45,935 nt of DNA from Bacteroidota bacterium. GTDB taxonomy: Bacteria; Bacteroidota; Bacteroidia; Bacteroidales; Dysgonomonadaceae. The stretch is from the NCBI GenBank assembly GCA_023622765.1, contig JAMNYO010000032.1:1-45935 (forward strand). Direction: 5' to 3'. Shown here in pieces: positions 37,692 through 45,935 of the stretch; positions within the stretch are counted from its first letter, which is position 1; each line of letters starts with the position of its first letter. The notes under the pieces are model-generated. The model made no database searches. It had not been told where the DNA came from and worked only from the letters and a program-made list of their open reading frames with translations. A program made the position numbers and the translations under genes.

Positions 37692-38915
37692 ATGAAGAAA
37701 ACAAGGTTAATCTATTATAGCCTCCTCTCGCTTCTGCTATTGCTTGCCACCTCTTGTGAGCAGTTCCAGAATGCATCGGGAATCAAGGAGGTAGAGGCGT
37801 TGAGCGTTACCATAGGGGTAACCCTCAACCTGGGGGATAACCCCGTGCCGAGTAGCTTGAACGTGCGGCTGGTGAACTTTGCCGAACGGTATGAGTTGAC
37901 CACGACCATGTCGCCCGATAAGAGCGTTACGGTGGATGGGATCCTCCCCGGTATATACACCGTTACCGTGAGCGGGGAGGAGAACGCGGACGGGTTTACC
38001 TACATCTACGCAGGTAACGCCGTGAATATCGATATCGTGACCGATAACAAAAAGTTGCAGGTGGATGTGGGGGTCTCCCGTTCCAGTGACCTCCTCTTTA
38101 AAGAGGTCTATTACTGCGGGTCGCGCACCCCCTCGGGGGGATCCTACTTCCGGGATCAGTTCTACGAGATTTACAACAACGGTGATGCCGTCCAAAACGT
38201 GCGGGGGCTCTGTATCGCCATGATCAACCCCATGACGGCTACGGCTAACCTGCCGGTATGGCCGGAACCCGATGCGGATAAGTACGTCTACGCCATTTCG
38301 ATGTGGCAGGTGCCCGATACTACCGACTTCCCGTTACAGCCCGGGGAGTCGATCATCATCGCGCAGATGGCAGACGACCATCAAAAGTCGAACCTGAACC
38401 CCAGTTCGCCGGTGAACCTGTTAAGTGCCGAGTTTGAAACGCTGGTGAAGACCACCTCGCTGATACAAGACAATCCGGCCATTAACATGACCATGGCATT
38501 CTGGCCCAAACCTACTCCTCAGTGGCTAACGACCGTGTTCGGGGGAGCGTTCGTGCTCTTTTTCCCTTCAGAGCCCATCGATCCCAATAGTCCTACCGAG
38601 GTGGTGAGCCCCGTGGGACAGACAAGCCAAAACTACCGTATCCCGATCGAGGACGTGGTAGATGCCCTGGAGAACGTGGGTAACCCGAACCAGATGGAGC
38701 TCAAGCGGATGCCCGCGGTGTTAGACGCCGGCGCGGCTACCGTGAACGGGACCTACCTGTCTAAAAGCGTTTCCCGCAAGGTGAAAGAGACGCTACCCGA
38801 CGGTAGGGTGATTCTATACGATACCAACAACAGCACCGATGACTTCGAGGTGATGGATACCCCGATGATCAGGCGATACGGGGCAAAGGCTCCCTCATGG
38901 AACAGTTGGAAATAG
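37692..38915 (+). CDS. DUF4876-like outer-membrane lipoprotein
   Basis: I start at the ATG at 37692 (407 residues), because MKKTRLIYY begins the lipoprotein signal; the earlier GTG adds nine residues without a function. The acceptor Cys is in ATSC (about residue 22). A first beta domain (about 30-120) has repeated short strands and ends LQVDVGVSR. The main part begins FKEVYYCGSRTPSGG and contains RDQFYEIYNNGD, which I match to the DUF4876 pattern from memory rather than by search. Family function is unknown. Position between a TonB receptor and a barrel protein suggests a surface ligand-binding role. It follows the receptor by 149 bp with repeats between and precedes the next gene by 18 bp. 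Confidence 0.7.
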   Translation: MKKTRLIYYSLLSLLLLLATSCEQFQNASGIKEVEALSVTIGVTLNLGDNPVPSSLNVRLVNFAERYELTTTMSPDKSVTVDGILPGIYTVTVSGEENADGFTYIYAGNAVNIDIVTDNKKLQVDVGVSRSSDLLFKEVYYCGSRTPSGGSYFRDQFYEIYNNGDAVQNVRGLCIAMINPMTATANLPVWPEPDADKYVYAISMWQVPDTTDFPLQPGESIIIAQMADDHQKSNLNPSSPVNLLSAEFETLVKTTSLIQDNPAINMTMAFWPKPTPQWLTTVFGGAFVLFFPSEPIDPNSPTEVVSPVGQTSQNYRIPIEDVVDALENVGNPNQMELKRMPAVLDAGAATVNGTYLSKSVSRKVKETLPDGRVILYDTNNSTDDFEVMDTPMIRRYGAKAPSWNSWK

Positions 38916-38933
38916 TGCGAACAGGTTAAAACG

Positions 38934-40499
38934 ATGAAAATGAAAAAAGTTAGATATATGAAAGGCGCGTTGGCGATCGTGCTGGCCCTGCAGGTCGCCG
39001 CTTTCGCGGTAGCCGGGGAGAAGGGGGAGACCCCGACGCCCGCGTCTATCGAGTTGTTGAAAGCACGCTCGCTTTGGTTCCACAGTGGAAACGGTGCCGG
39101 GCTCACGTTCGATCAGTTGGAGAACTTTGGTTCGCTGAATGCCGCCTATAACCACACGACCGGCCAATTTAAAAGGGTTCAGGAGGGTGTCAAGGTGAAC
39201 CATCTGGGCATATCCACCGAAGGGGGGGTAAAGCTTGGTGAAGGGTACGCCTGGGGTGAATTCGGGTACAATAACGTGACCGATAGAGAGACCCGTTACA
39301 ATACCGCGATGCTCAACCCCTTTAGGGGGGTGCCCTACTACCCGGTAGATCCAAATGTAAGCGATTGGAAGATGCAGCATTACGATCTCCGGATGAAGGC
39401 TGCCTCAAAACCGCTTTTCGGCAGGTACCTCCTCGGTATTCAAGCGGAATACCGGACCCATACCGGGGCCAAGCAGGTGGACCCCCGTTCGGAGCCGACC
39501 TATTACTCGGTGAACGTGAAGCCGGGTATCGCTGCCTCTTTCGGGAACCACCGCGTGGGGATCAACATGGAGTATGAGAACGCGATACAGGATGGAAGGC
39601 ATACCAACAGCAACAGCCAGGTGAACCAGGATGTGTTCGTGATGAAGGGGTTGGGTAACCACTACACCGCCGTTATCGGGGGGTTGCAGTCGCTGGGTGC
39701 CTTTCAGTACACCTCCAACAAGCTGGGGGGCGAGTTGCAGTATGGTCTCCGCTTTTCAGGGTTAAATCTCCTGCTCAACGGGGGGTACACCTTCCGGGTG
39801 GAAGACGCGATACGCGATATCAGCAAGCCCAGGAAAGAGGGTACATTCCGCGATGAGTCGCTCTACGCCAACCTGGCCGCCTTTAGCGAGGGGGACGATA
39901 TGCACCGGGTGAACCTCTCATACCGAAAGGACAACCAAAGCGGGATTGAGTACGTGCAGGTGCTGGATCAGACGTACGAGGTGCAACAGTGGGTCGACCT
40001 TTACAGCAGCGTGCGCTCTACTTACGCCCGGGACGATTTTGGACTTAGCTATGACTTTTACCGGGGTGCAGCCCACGAGTACCGTTGGAAAGCGGGTGCA
40101 ACAATCAACTACCGTTCCGATGACGACCGCTACATCATGCCGGCATCGAGCATGAAAATAGAAAACCTCTACCTTGGGGTCAACGGAAAGGTGAATTTAA
40201 CCGCTGGTCGTTTAGCCAAATTCATGTTGGGTGCCGACTTCCTCTATAAAAACAACCTGAATGGCGAGTACCTGTACGGTGGTGCCGATCCGGAGTCGAT
40301 TGTCATCACGGAGTTCATGATACCCGATGTGGCCTACCTGAAACAGGATTACTACAAGATCGGGGGCAGTGCGACCTTCGTTACCGGTATCGCGCCTAAG
40401 GCCGGTCTCTACGTGAGTGCCGTGGCCGATTACTACAAGCCGGTCGAGGGGGATGACCACCGGTTCACGGCCACCCTGGGGTTGGGCTTTACCTTTTGA
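38934..40499 (+). CDS. DUF6850-like outer-membrane beta-barrel protein
   Basis: A 521-residue protein with a signal peptide (about 1-28, ending VAG). The early LWFHSGNGAGLTFDQLENFG and the many alternating strands (YAWGEFGYNNVTD and similar), ending in a final strand TATLGLGFTF with a C-terminal Phe, fit an outer-membrane barrel. I assign DUF6850 from the SLWF.SGN.AGL pattern by memory, not by search. There is no plug domain or TonB box, so it would not be an energised transporter by itself. It lies 18 bp after the lipoprotein and 13 bp before the second peptidase paralog, so the genes are almost certainly one operon. It may form a surface assembly with the lipoprotein and receptor; this is inference. 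Confidence 0.7.
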   Translation: MKMKKVRYMKGALAIVLALQVAAFAVAGEKGETPTPASIELLKARSLWFHSGNGAGLTFDQLENFGSLNAAYNHTTGQFKRVQEGVKVNHLGISTEGGVKLGEGYAWGEFGYNNVTDRETRYNTAMLNPFRGVPYYPVDPNVSDWKMQHYDLRMKAASKPLFGRYLLGIQAEYRTHTGAKQVDPRSEPTYYSVNVKPGIAASFGNHRVGINMEYENAIQDGRHTNSNSQVNQDVFVMKGLGNHYTAVIGGLQSLGAFQYTSNKLGGELQYGLRFSGLNLLLNGGYTFRVEDAIRDISKPRKEGTFRDESLYANLAAFSEGDDMHRVNLSYRKDNQSGIEYVQVLDQTYEVQQWVDLYSSVRSTYARDDFGLSYDFYRGAAHEYRWKAGATINYRSDDDRYIMPASSMKIENLYLGVNGKVNLTAGRLAKFMLGADFLYKNNLNGEYLYGGADPESIVITEFMIPDVAYLKQDYYKIGGSATFVTGIAPKAGLYVSAVADYYKPVEGDDHRFTATLGLGFTF

Positions 40500-40512
40500 G
40501 CGATAGGGCAGT

Positions 40513-42678
40513 ATGACGCGGCGACTCTTTTTCCTCTTTGCTGCTCTATCTCTCTTTTGCGTCACCGTCACGGCGAAAGCCCAAAAAGGGTTCGCCGTGG
40601 TCGTGGATAGTGCGACCCACGCGGCCTGCCAGTCGGCAATCGACGCGTACGAGGGGTTGCTGACAAGCGAGGGGTTCACCGTGACCACCCTGGCCCAGAC
40701 GTGGGATAGACCCGAAGCCATCCGGGAAGTGCTGCTGGAGATGTACCGGAACGACGGGTTGGAGGGAGCCATCTTTGTTGGTGATATCCCCATCCCGATG
40801 GTACGGGATGCACAGCACCTCACATCGGCCTTCAAGATGGACCAGGAGCAGTTCCCCTTCAGAGACTCTTCCGTCCCGTCCGATAGGTTTTACGACGACT
40901 TCGACCTGGCTTTCGACTACCTGGGTCAGGATGAAAACGACCCACTATTCCACTACTACTCGCTTCGTTACGACTCCCCACAGTTCATCAAGAGCGATAT
41001 CTATACCGGCAGGTTGAAGCCGACGCGCGAGGGTGATGAGGGGTATCGTCAGATTAACGACTACTTCGCGAAGCTGCTGTGGGAACGGCTGCGTGAGAAC
41101 CGCCTGGATGTGATCACGACCTATACCGGTGAGGGGTCGTTCTCGAACAGCCTGACCGCCTGGCGGGACCACTGTTTCCTGATGAGCGAGCACTTCCGGG
41201 ATGCCTTTACGGATAAAAACGCGGTCAAGTTCCTCTTTTACGACATGTATCCCTTTATGAAGGAACTGGTGATCGAGGAGTTGCGGCGACCGGAGATGGA
41301 CTTGATGCTTTTCCATGAACATGGCACGCCCGATAGGCAGTACCTGACCACCATGCCTAAAGGCAAGTCGACGGATGAGTACCGCGACGCTGCCCGCCTT
41401 GTCTTCCGCCAGCAGCTCAAGAGACTAAAAAGTCCGGAAGAGCGGCAACAGCGCATGGAAGAGTGGATGCAACACTATCGGGTCGACTCGTTATGGTTCG
41501 AGGGTGCGTTGACACCGGAGCAACTGGAGAAAGATTCGTTGGAAGCGCTGCGCACGGGTATCGTTCTGGAGGATATCCCGCTGATTGCCCCCAACGCGCG
41601 GGTGGTGATCTTCGACGCGTGCTACAACGGCGACTTCCGTGAGGATCGCTATATCGCCGGGGAGTACATCTTCTCCGGGGGGAACACCCTGGTGACTTTC
41701 GGCAATAGCGTGAACGTGCTGCAGGATAAAAACTCCACCGACCTGTTGGGGATGTTGGCGATGGGCTTTAGCGTGGGGGAGTGGGCCCGTGAGATAAATA
41801 TCCTGGAGTCGCACATCATCGGTGACCCCACGTTCCGTTTTTCGGGAGAAGAGGCATCGCGTATCAACCTCAACACCACCCAAGGCGACTACTGGTTGTC
41901 ATTATACGATAACGAACAGCACCCCGACCTCAAGGGGCTGGCGCTGAACAAGCTGTTCTACCTGGAGTATGATGCCCTGCCGGGGCTGCTTGTCGATGCT
42001 TACCAAACCTCCCCCTCCTATGCGGTGAGGTGGCAAGCGTTCCACCTGTTGCAGCACTACCGGGGCGATGCGTTTACCGACGTGTTGGAACAGGCCATTT
42101 ATGACCCGTACGAGTTTATCCGGCGGAAAGCGGTCTTCTCGATGGGGAGGGTGGGGAACGACCGCTATATCCCGGCCATAGCATCGGTTTACCTGAATGA
42201 TTACCTGGACGAACGGGTTCATTTTAACTCCACCTTCACGTTTGATCTGGTTGATGCACAGAAGCTGGAAGCCGAGGTGAAGCGGCAACTGGGGGAGAAC
42301 AGCTCGTTCCCGGACAAGGAGGCTGTTTGGAACAGGTTCAAAGGGCTGATCGATTCCAGAGGGCGTATCGCATCCATGGCCGATGCGGTGACTGATAAGG
42401 AGAAATCACTGAAGGCGAGGCTTTCGGCAACCCGGATGTTGCGCAACTACGCCTATCACCGTGGTGTGCCCGAGTACCTCAAGGTAATCACCGACCCGGG
42501 TGAAGAGGAGGCCCTGCGCATCGCGTTGGCCGAAGCGTTGGGTTGGTTCACGCTATCCTACCAAAGAGACGCGATCGCGGTCACCTTTAAAGAGGTTGCG
42601 GACAACCCCGATACCCCCGAGAAGGTGAAAAGCGAGTTGCTGAAATCCTTGGCCCGGCTCAAGGTCTATACGCGATAA
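40513..42678 (+). CDS. Secreted C25/caspase-like peptidase with HEAT-type repeats, paralog 2 (intact)
   Basis: A 721-residue protein, the only complete member of the three. A signal peptide ends AKAQ (about residue 24). The peptidase half has IFVGDIPIPM (87-96), SSVPSDRFYDDFDL (119-132), the catalytic HEHG (268-271) and FDACYNG (367-373) with nucleophile Cys370. It also has the post-core stretch TFGNSVNVLQDK (395-406) and the C25-like GDPTFRF (437-443). The first GHGYN of the other two is GEGSFS here (206-211), so that site is unlikely to be catalytic. Residues of about 470-715 are HEAT-like repeats (SYAVRWQAFHLLQHY, EFIRRKAVFSMG, LRIALAEALGWF). No T9SS-type C-terminal domain is present, so it is probably periplasmic. 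It lies 10 bp before paralog 3. Confidence 0.8.
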   Translation: MTRRLFFLFAALSLFCVTVTAKAQKGFAVVVDSATHAACQSAIDAYEGLLTSEGFTVTTLAQTWDRPEAIREVLLEMYRNDGLEGAIFVGDIPIPMVRDAQHLTSAFKMDQEQFPFRDSSVPSDRFYDDFDLAFDYLGQDENDPLFHYYSLRYDSPQFIKSDIYTGRLKPTREGDEGYRQINDYFAKLLWERLRENRLDVITTYTGEGSFSNSLTAWRDHCFLMSEHFRDAFTDKNAVKFLFYDMYPFMKELVIEELRRPEMDLMLFHEHGTPDRQYLTTMPKGKSTDEYRDAARLVFRQQLKRLKSPEERQQRMEEWMQHYRVDSLWFEGALTPEQLEKDSLEALRTGIVLEDIPLIAPNARVVIFDACYNGDFREDRYIAGEYIFSGGNTLVTFGNSVNVLQDKNSTDLLGMLAMGFSVGEWAREINILESHIIGDPTFRFSGEEASRINLNTTQGDYWLSLYDNEQHPDLKGLALNKLFYLEYDALPGLLVDAYQTSPSYAVRWQAFHLLQHYRGDAFTDVLEQAIYDPYEFIRRKAVFSMGRVGNDRYIPAIASVYLNDYLDERVHFNSTFTFDLVDAQKLEAEVKRQLGENSSFPDKEAVWNRFKGLIDSRGRIASMADAVTDKEKSLKARLSATRMLRNYAYHRGVPEYLKVITDPGEEEALRIALAEALGWFTLSYQRDAIAVTFKEVADNPDTPEKVKSELLKSLARLKVYTR

Positions 42679-42688
42679 AACGTTATGA

Positions 42689-45002
42689 ATGATTCCCATG
42701 AAGAGATCGACTAGCATATCCCTGTTACTATTTCTGAGCGCTTTTTTATTTCAGAATAGCCCTTTACTTGCGAACGGAGCTTTGTCCCTGAACGCCCCTT
42801 TGCTTTCAAACGCCCTTTTCGCCCTTTCGGCAGTGGAACGGGTGAATCTTGAGTGTTGTTTTTCGGCAGAGGAACGTGTAATCTCTGACGATGGCACGTT
42901 TAACATACCGTTCCCTGAACAGTTGCGTTCGCAACCGCGGCTGATCCCCGAGGGGGGCCGGTTTGCTACGCGTCTGCTGGTGGTGATCGACTCCCTGAGC
43001 TTCGAACTGGTAGCCCAGGAGGTGATGGCCTACAAGCAGGTGCTGGAAAAGGAGGGGCTGGGTGTGGCGGTGCTTGTCGGTACATGGGCCACCCCGGACG
43101 AGGTAAAGGAGGAGATCATCAAGGTGTACCGGGAATATCCCTTGATGGAAGGGGCGGTCTTCATGGGGGATATCCCCGTGGTGCGCATCAGGAATTTCCA
43201 GCATGCCACTACTGCCTTCAAGATGAACGAAAAGGCGTTTCCCATCGAGGAGTCTTCGGTCACGAGCGACCGCTTCTACGATGATCTCGAGCTGGAGATC
43301 GCGAGCGATTTCTATTCGGCTCGGATGATGCCCCCGTCGGATATGGGGGTCGATACTCACGACCTGCTTAGGCGCTACCTTCGCAAGGTGGTGGAGGCGC
43401 ACCAGGAGGTGAATTGGGCCGACAACATCAAGTTTTTTAACGGGCACGGCTACAACTACGACTGCCTTACCGTTTGGCAGAACCAGCAGTTCGTCCTCCG
43501 GGAGCAGTTTCCCGAAGCGTTCCGCTCCTCGCGCGGGAACGCGTTTTACAATTTCCGGCAAGACCCGTTCATGAAATATCACCTCTTTGAACGGCTGCAG
43601 TCGCCCGGTACCGACCTGTTTGTTTTTCATGAGCACGGTGCTTTCGACACCCAGTACATCAACGGTGGTTATCCCGCGCCGAACATGCTTGGGATGAGCA
43701 GCAAGGGAACGATTGGCCCCATGGAGGCGCTCTCCATCTCCCTGCGTAACCGCTATCGTGCGCTTAGCGGGGAGCGGTTGGAAGTGTTCGTCGAGAATAG
43801 CGTAAAGGAGTACCACCTTACTCCCGACTTTTTCGCCCCGGAGCTACTGGATAGCACCCGTGTAGCCGATTCCACGTTCGCTGCCGATATCAATATCGTT
43901 CTGTCTGATTTGCGGGAACTCAAGCCACAGCCCCGTATCACCATCTTTGATGCCTGCTATAACGGGTCGTTTCATAAGCCCGGGTACGTGGCCGGTTACC
44001 ATATCTTTGCCGATGGGGGGACGGTGGTGACGTTCCGCGGGGTTGAACCCGAGCGATTTCAGTAACCCTGCCCACCAATCAATTTCCGGAGGTTTTTCTG
44101 CGGGAATGAATCCAGGCAACTGCGGCATCCCCGCCCACTTGGCGATGTCCGGTGGCAATGACAGAGATGGCATCCAACAGTCGGATGCGTTGAACAGAAA
44201 GCTGGTATTGGGAAGGAACCATTGCGAAGCCTGGTTGCCCTACCTCGAGAGTGATAATCCCAACTACCAGTCCATTGCCTTAAAGATGCTCTCGTATGAT
44301 CCCCCCGCCAACTACCCTGAGCTCCTCTTGCAGACCCTGAAAGAGAGCCCCTATGCCTCGGTGAGGATGCAGGCGTTGCAGCGGATTCTCTACTCTTCCG
44401 GTGAGCACCTCACGGAAGCCCTGCTTATCGGGTTGGAAGACCCGTACGAACTGATTCGCCGGAACGCGGCGAGGTTCGCGGGTTACTCGGGAGACGAGCG
44501 GTTGATAGCGCCGTTGGCGCATACGCTCCTCTTTTCCAATGAGAGTCAGCGGGTTCAGTACGCGGCACAAAGCTCCTTGGAGATGTTCGATTTCGAAAAG
44601 GTGCAAGGTGAGTTATCGCATCAAGCTGTCGGTTCCCATCTACCGGACGCCACGAACACGGCTGAACGGGTGATCTCCTATTTCGCTTCACAAAAAGAGC
44701 GGTACGGCAATTACCTGACGGTGATGCAAGACAAGACCGCGAAGGCATCAGAGCGAATCTCCGCTATCCGCTTCTTGCGAAATAATAACAACCATTTGCA
44801 GGTATCCGAGCTTTTGGAGATTTTAGCGGATAATAGCGATGACACCGAGGTGCGGGTAGTATTGGCAGAGGCGTTAGGCTGGTTTCGCTGGAGCGTAAAG
44901 AAGGAGCAGATTATAAACGCGTTGGAGGAACTCCGTGAGGATCCCTCCATACCGAAGGTGTTGAGCGACGAGATCACCCAGACCCTTATTCGGTTAACGT
45001 AG
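42689..45002 (+). pseudogene. Secreted C25/caspase-like peptidase with HEAT-type repeats, paralog 3, frame-disrupted
   Basis: The likely start is the ATG at 42698. A signal peptide (about to ANG) and an extra N-terminal stretch precede FMGDIPVVRI, SVTSDRFYDDL, NGHGYNYDCL, the catalytic HEHG (314-317) and FDACYNG (420-426) with Cys423. Reading stops at 44065 just after TVVTFRG. The HEAT half continues in another frame from about 44040 to 45002 (WLPYLESDNPNYQSIALKML and LAEALGWFRW). The post-core VNVLQDK and GDPTF stretch is missing and replaced by two 63-nt imperfect repeats. A smaller in-frame loss of about 25 residues is also visible near 43298, between DDLELEI and ASDFYSAR, compared with paralogs 1 and 2. 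Catalytic His and Cys remain, so a truncated peptidase could still be made. Confidence 0.7.
44043..44168 (+). repeat. Two imperfect 63-nt direct repeats inside peptidase paralog 3
   Basis: Units 44043-44105 and 44106-44168 match at about 32 of the first 50 bases, sharing GCCCAC and TCCGG blocks. In the downstream plus frame they read NP.....PAH...SGG. On the minus strand they read PP(D/E)I..WAG.....GF.PAE in both units, with 11 of 21 residues the same. Confidence 0.6.
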
Positions 45003-45072
45003 TGTTTTTTTTTGCCTGGTGCAAGCCCTCTATTTGCCTTTACTCCTTCATCCTGTTTACACTGCTATGGCC

Positions 45073-45792
45073 TTACTCCTCAACTGCCATGTTGTGGAAG
45101 ACGTTTTGCACGTCCTCATCCTCTTCGAACTTCTCCAGCAGCTTCTCTATCTGTGCCCGCTCCTCGTCGTTTAGGGTCTTGGTATCGTGCGGGATGCGCT
45201 CGAATTCGGCCGAGTGGATCTCAAAACCGTTCCCTTCGAGGTAGTTCTGTATCTCGGAGTAGGATGTGAAGTCGCCGTAAAGCAGGATATCCTCTTCATC
45301 CACCTCCAGCTCGTCTACCCCGTAGTCAATCAGTTCCAGCTCCAGCTCCTCGAGGCTAACCCCTTCTTTAGGGGCTATCTTGAAGACGCACTTGTGGTCG
45401 AACAGGAACTCGAGGCTGCCGGTCGTCCCCAGCGAACCCCCATGCTTGTTGAAATAGCTGCGCACGTTGGCCACGGTGCGGGTGGTGTTGTCGGTAGCCG
45501 TCTCCACCACGATCGCGATGCCGTAGGGGCCGTACCCCTCGTAGACCACCTCCTTGTAATCGGAGAAATCCTTGTCGGTCGCCTTCTTGATGGCCCGCTC
45601 CACGTTATCTTTGGGCATGTTCTCCTTCTTGGCCTGCTGCACCAGTACCCGTAGCCTGGGGTTGGTATCCGGGTCGGGACCACCGGCCTTCACAGCCATC
45701 GTGATCTCTTTTCCCAGCTTGGTGAAAACGCGGGCCATGTTGCCCCACCGCTTCAGCTTGCGCGCCTTGCGGTATTCAAATGCTCTTCCCAT
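45073..45792 (-). CDS. yebC: YebC/TACO1-family protein
   Basis: The 239-residue product has the family's N-terminal GRAFEYRKARKLKRWG, then FTKLGKEITMAVKAGGPDPDTNPRLR (given in part here) and the DNVERAIKKA and EGYGPYGIAIVVE motifs, in order and at normal length. YebC proteins are cytoplasmic. Members have been reported both as DNA-binding transcription regulators and as factors that help ribosomes through difficult stretches such as prolines, so the role here cannot be fixed from sequence. It is convergent to peptidase paralog 3 with 70 bp between stops. A 21-nt hairpin (45811-45831, GGGaCTTTC/GAAAGCCC) lies in its leader, just upstream of the start. Confidence 0.95.
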   Translation of the reverse strand: MGRAFEYRKARKLKRWGNMARVFTKLGKEITMAVKAGGPDPDTNPRLRVLVQQAKKENMPKDNVERAIKKATDKDFSDYKEVVYEGYGPYGIAIVVETATDNTTRTVANVRSYFNKHGGSLGTTGSLEFLFDHKCVFKIAPKEGVSLEELELELIDYGVDELEVDEEDILLYGDFTSYSEIQNYLEGNGFEIHSAEFERIPHDTKTLNDEERAQIEKLLEKFEEDEDVQNVFHNMAVEE

Positions 45793-45892
45793 TGTTTATT
45801 CACTTTGCCCGGGACTTTCGTGGGAAAGCCCAGGTGGTTGTTTCATATTTTACTTTAGTTGATTATAGCTGACTTCACTCCTGCTGCCCAAT

Positions 45893-45912
45893 CCGGAATC
45901 GTTCAATTCCGG
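45893..45912. other. Short inverted repeat near the window end
   Basis: CCGGAAT and ATTCCGG (7-bp perfect stem, 6-nt loop) lie at 45893-45899 and 45906-45912. No strong T run follows on either strand, so I cannot say whether it is a terminator of the next gene or an operator. Confidence 0.4.
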
Positions 45913-45935
45913 TGAGATTGATTCATGTTTTATCT

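Noticed and set aside
43844-44173. Minus-strand ORF of 109 codons over the peptidase paralog 3 break
   Set aside because: Most of it is antisense to conserved peptidase sequence; only the repeated PP.I..WAG part is interesting, and that is reported as a repeat, not a gene.
32816-45002. T9SS-secreted gingipain-type peptidases
   Set aside because: None of the three ends in a T9SS C-terminal domain; the C-termini are HEAT-type helices.
45811-45831. Leader hairpin of yebC as a terminator or riboswitch
   Set aside because: It has no T run, and one simple stem does not make a riboswitch; mentioned only in the yebC entry.

Overview
The window is chromosomal DNA from a Bacteroidota (Bacteroidales) bacterium. 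The evidence is a murG-murC-ftsQ-ftsA-ftsZ division cluster without ddl, a SusC/SusD pair, promoters of the TTTG / TAnnTTTG type rather than -35/-10, long outer-membrane genes with carboxypeptidase-regulatory N-termini, and few strong Shine-Dalgarno sites. I cannot name the genus. No rRNA, tRNA, CRISPR array, transposase or phage gene was seen.

Layout. 1-5.8 kb (+): end of the division and cell-wall cluster (murG partial, murC, ftsQ, ftsA, ftsZ). 5.86-7.4 kb (-): two unrecognised secreted proteins. 7.6-13.6 kb (-): a SusC-SusD-lipoprotein operon with a clear promoter and terminator; its third gene has a one-base frameshift. 13.7-18.1 kb (-): ftsK, a LolA-like carrier and trxB; ftsK has lost an internal segment and changes frame. 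18.1-22.3 kb (-): a lytic transglycosylase and uvrA, probably co-transcribed. 22.4-28.9 kb (+): a very large alpha-2-macroglobulin-like protein without the thioester, then a DUF1573 protein. 29.0-32.5 kb (+): a MeaB-type GTPase, a hemerythrin-domain protein overlapping a LuxR-type regulator with a degenerate receiver, and a ZIP metal transporter.

32.6-45.0 kb (+) is the most unusual region. Six genes with short spacing encode three paralogous secreted proteins that join a gingipain/caspase-like (clan CD, C25-like) peptidase to HEAT-type repeats. Between paralog 1 and paralogs 2 and 3 lie a TonB-dependent receptor, a DUF4876-like lipoprotein and a DUF6850-like outer-membrane barrel. My inference is an uptake-and-proteolysis system, in which a protein or peptide ligand, perhaps carrying a cofactor or metal, is captured and imported at the outer membrane and cut by the peptidases. 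Degenerate 65-bp repeats precede the locus, and an inverted repeat with four 11-bp direct repeats sits inside it. The window ends with yebC on the opposite strand.

A caution applies to the whole window. Several long genes (ftsK, the TonB receptor twice, peptidase paralogs 1 and 3) appear to lack short internal segments of about 75-140 nt, some with a frame change. This may be real gene decay or an assembly or sequencing artefact, and the reads would decide.
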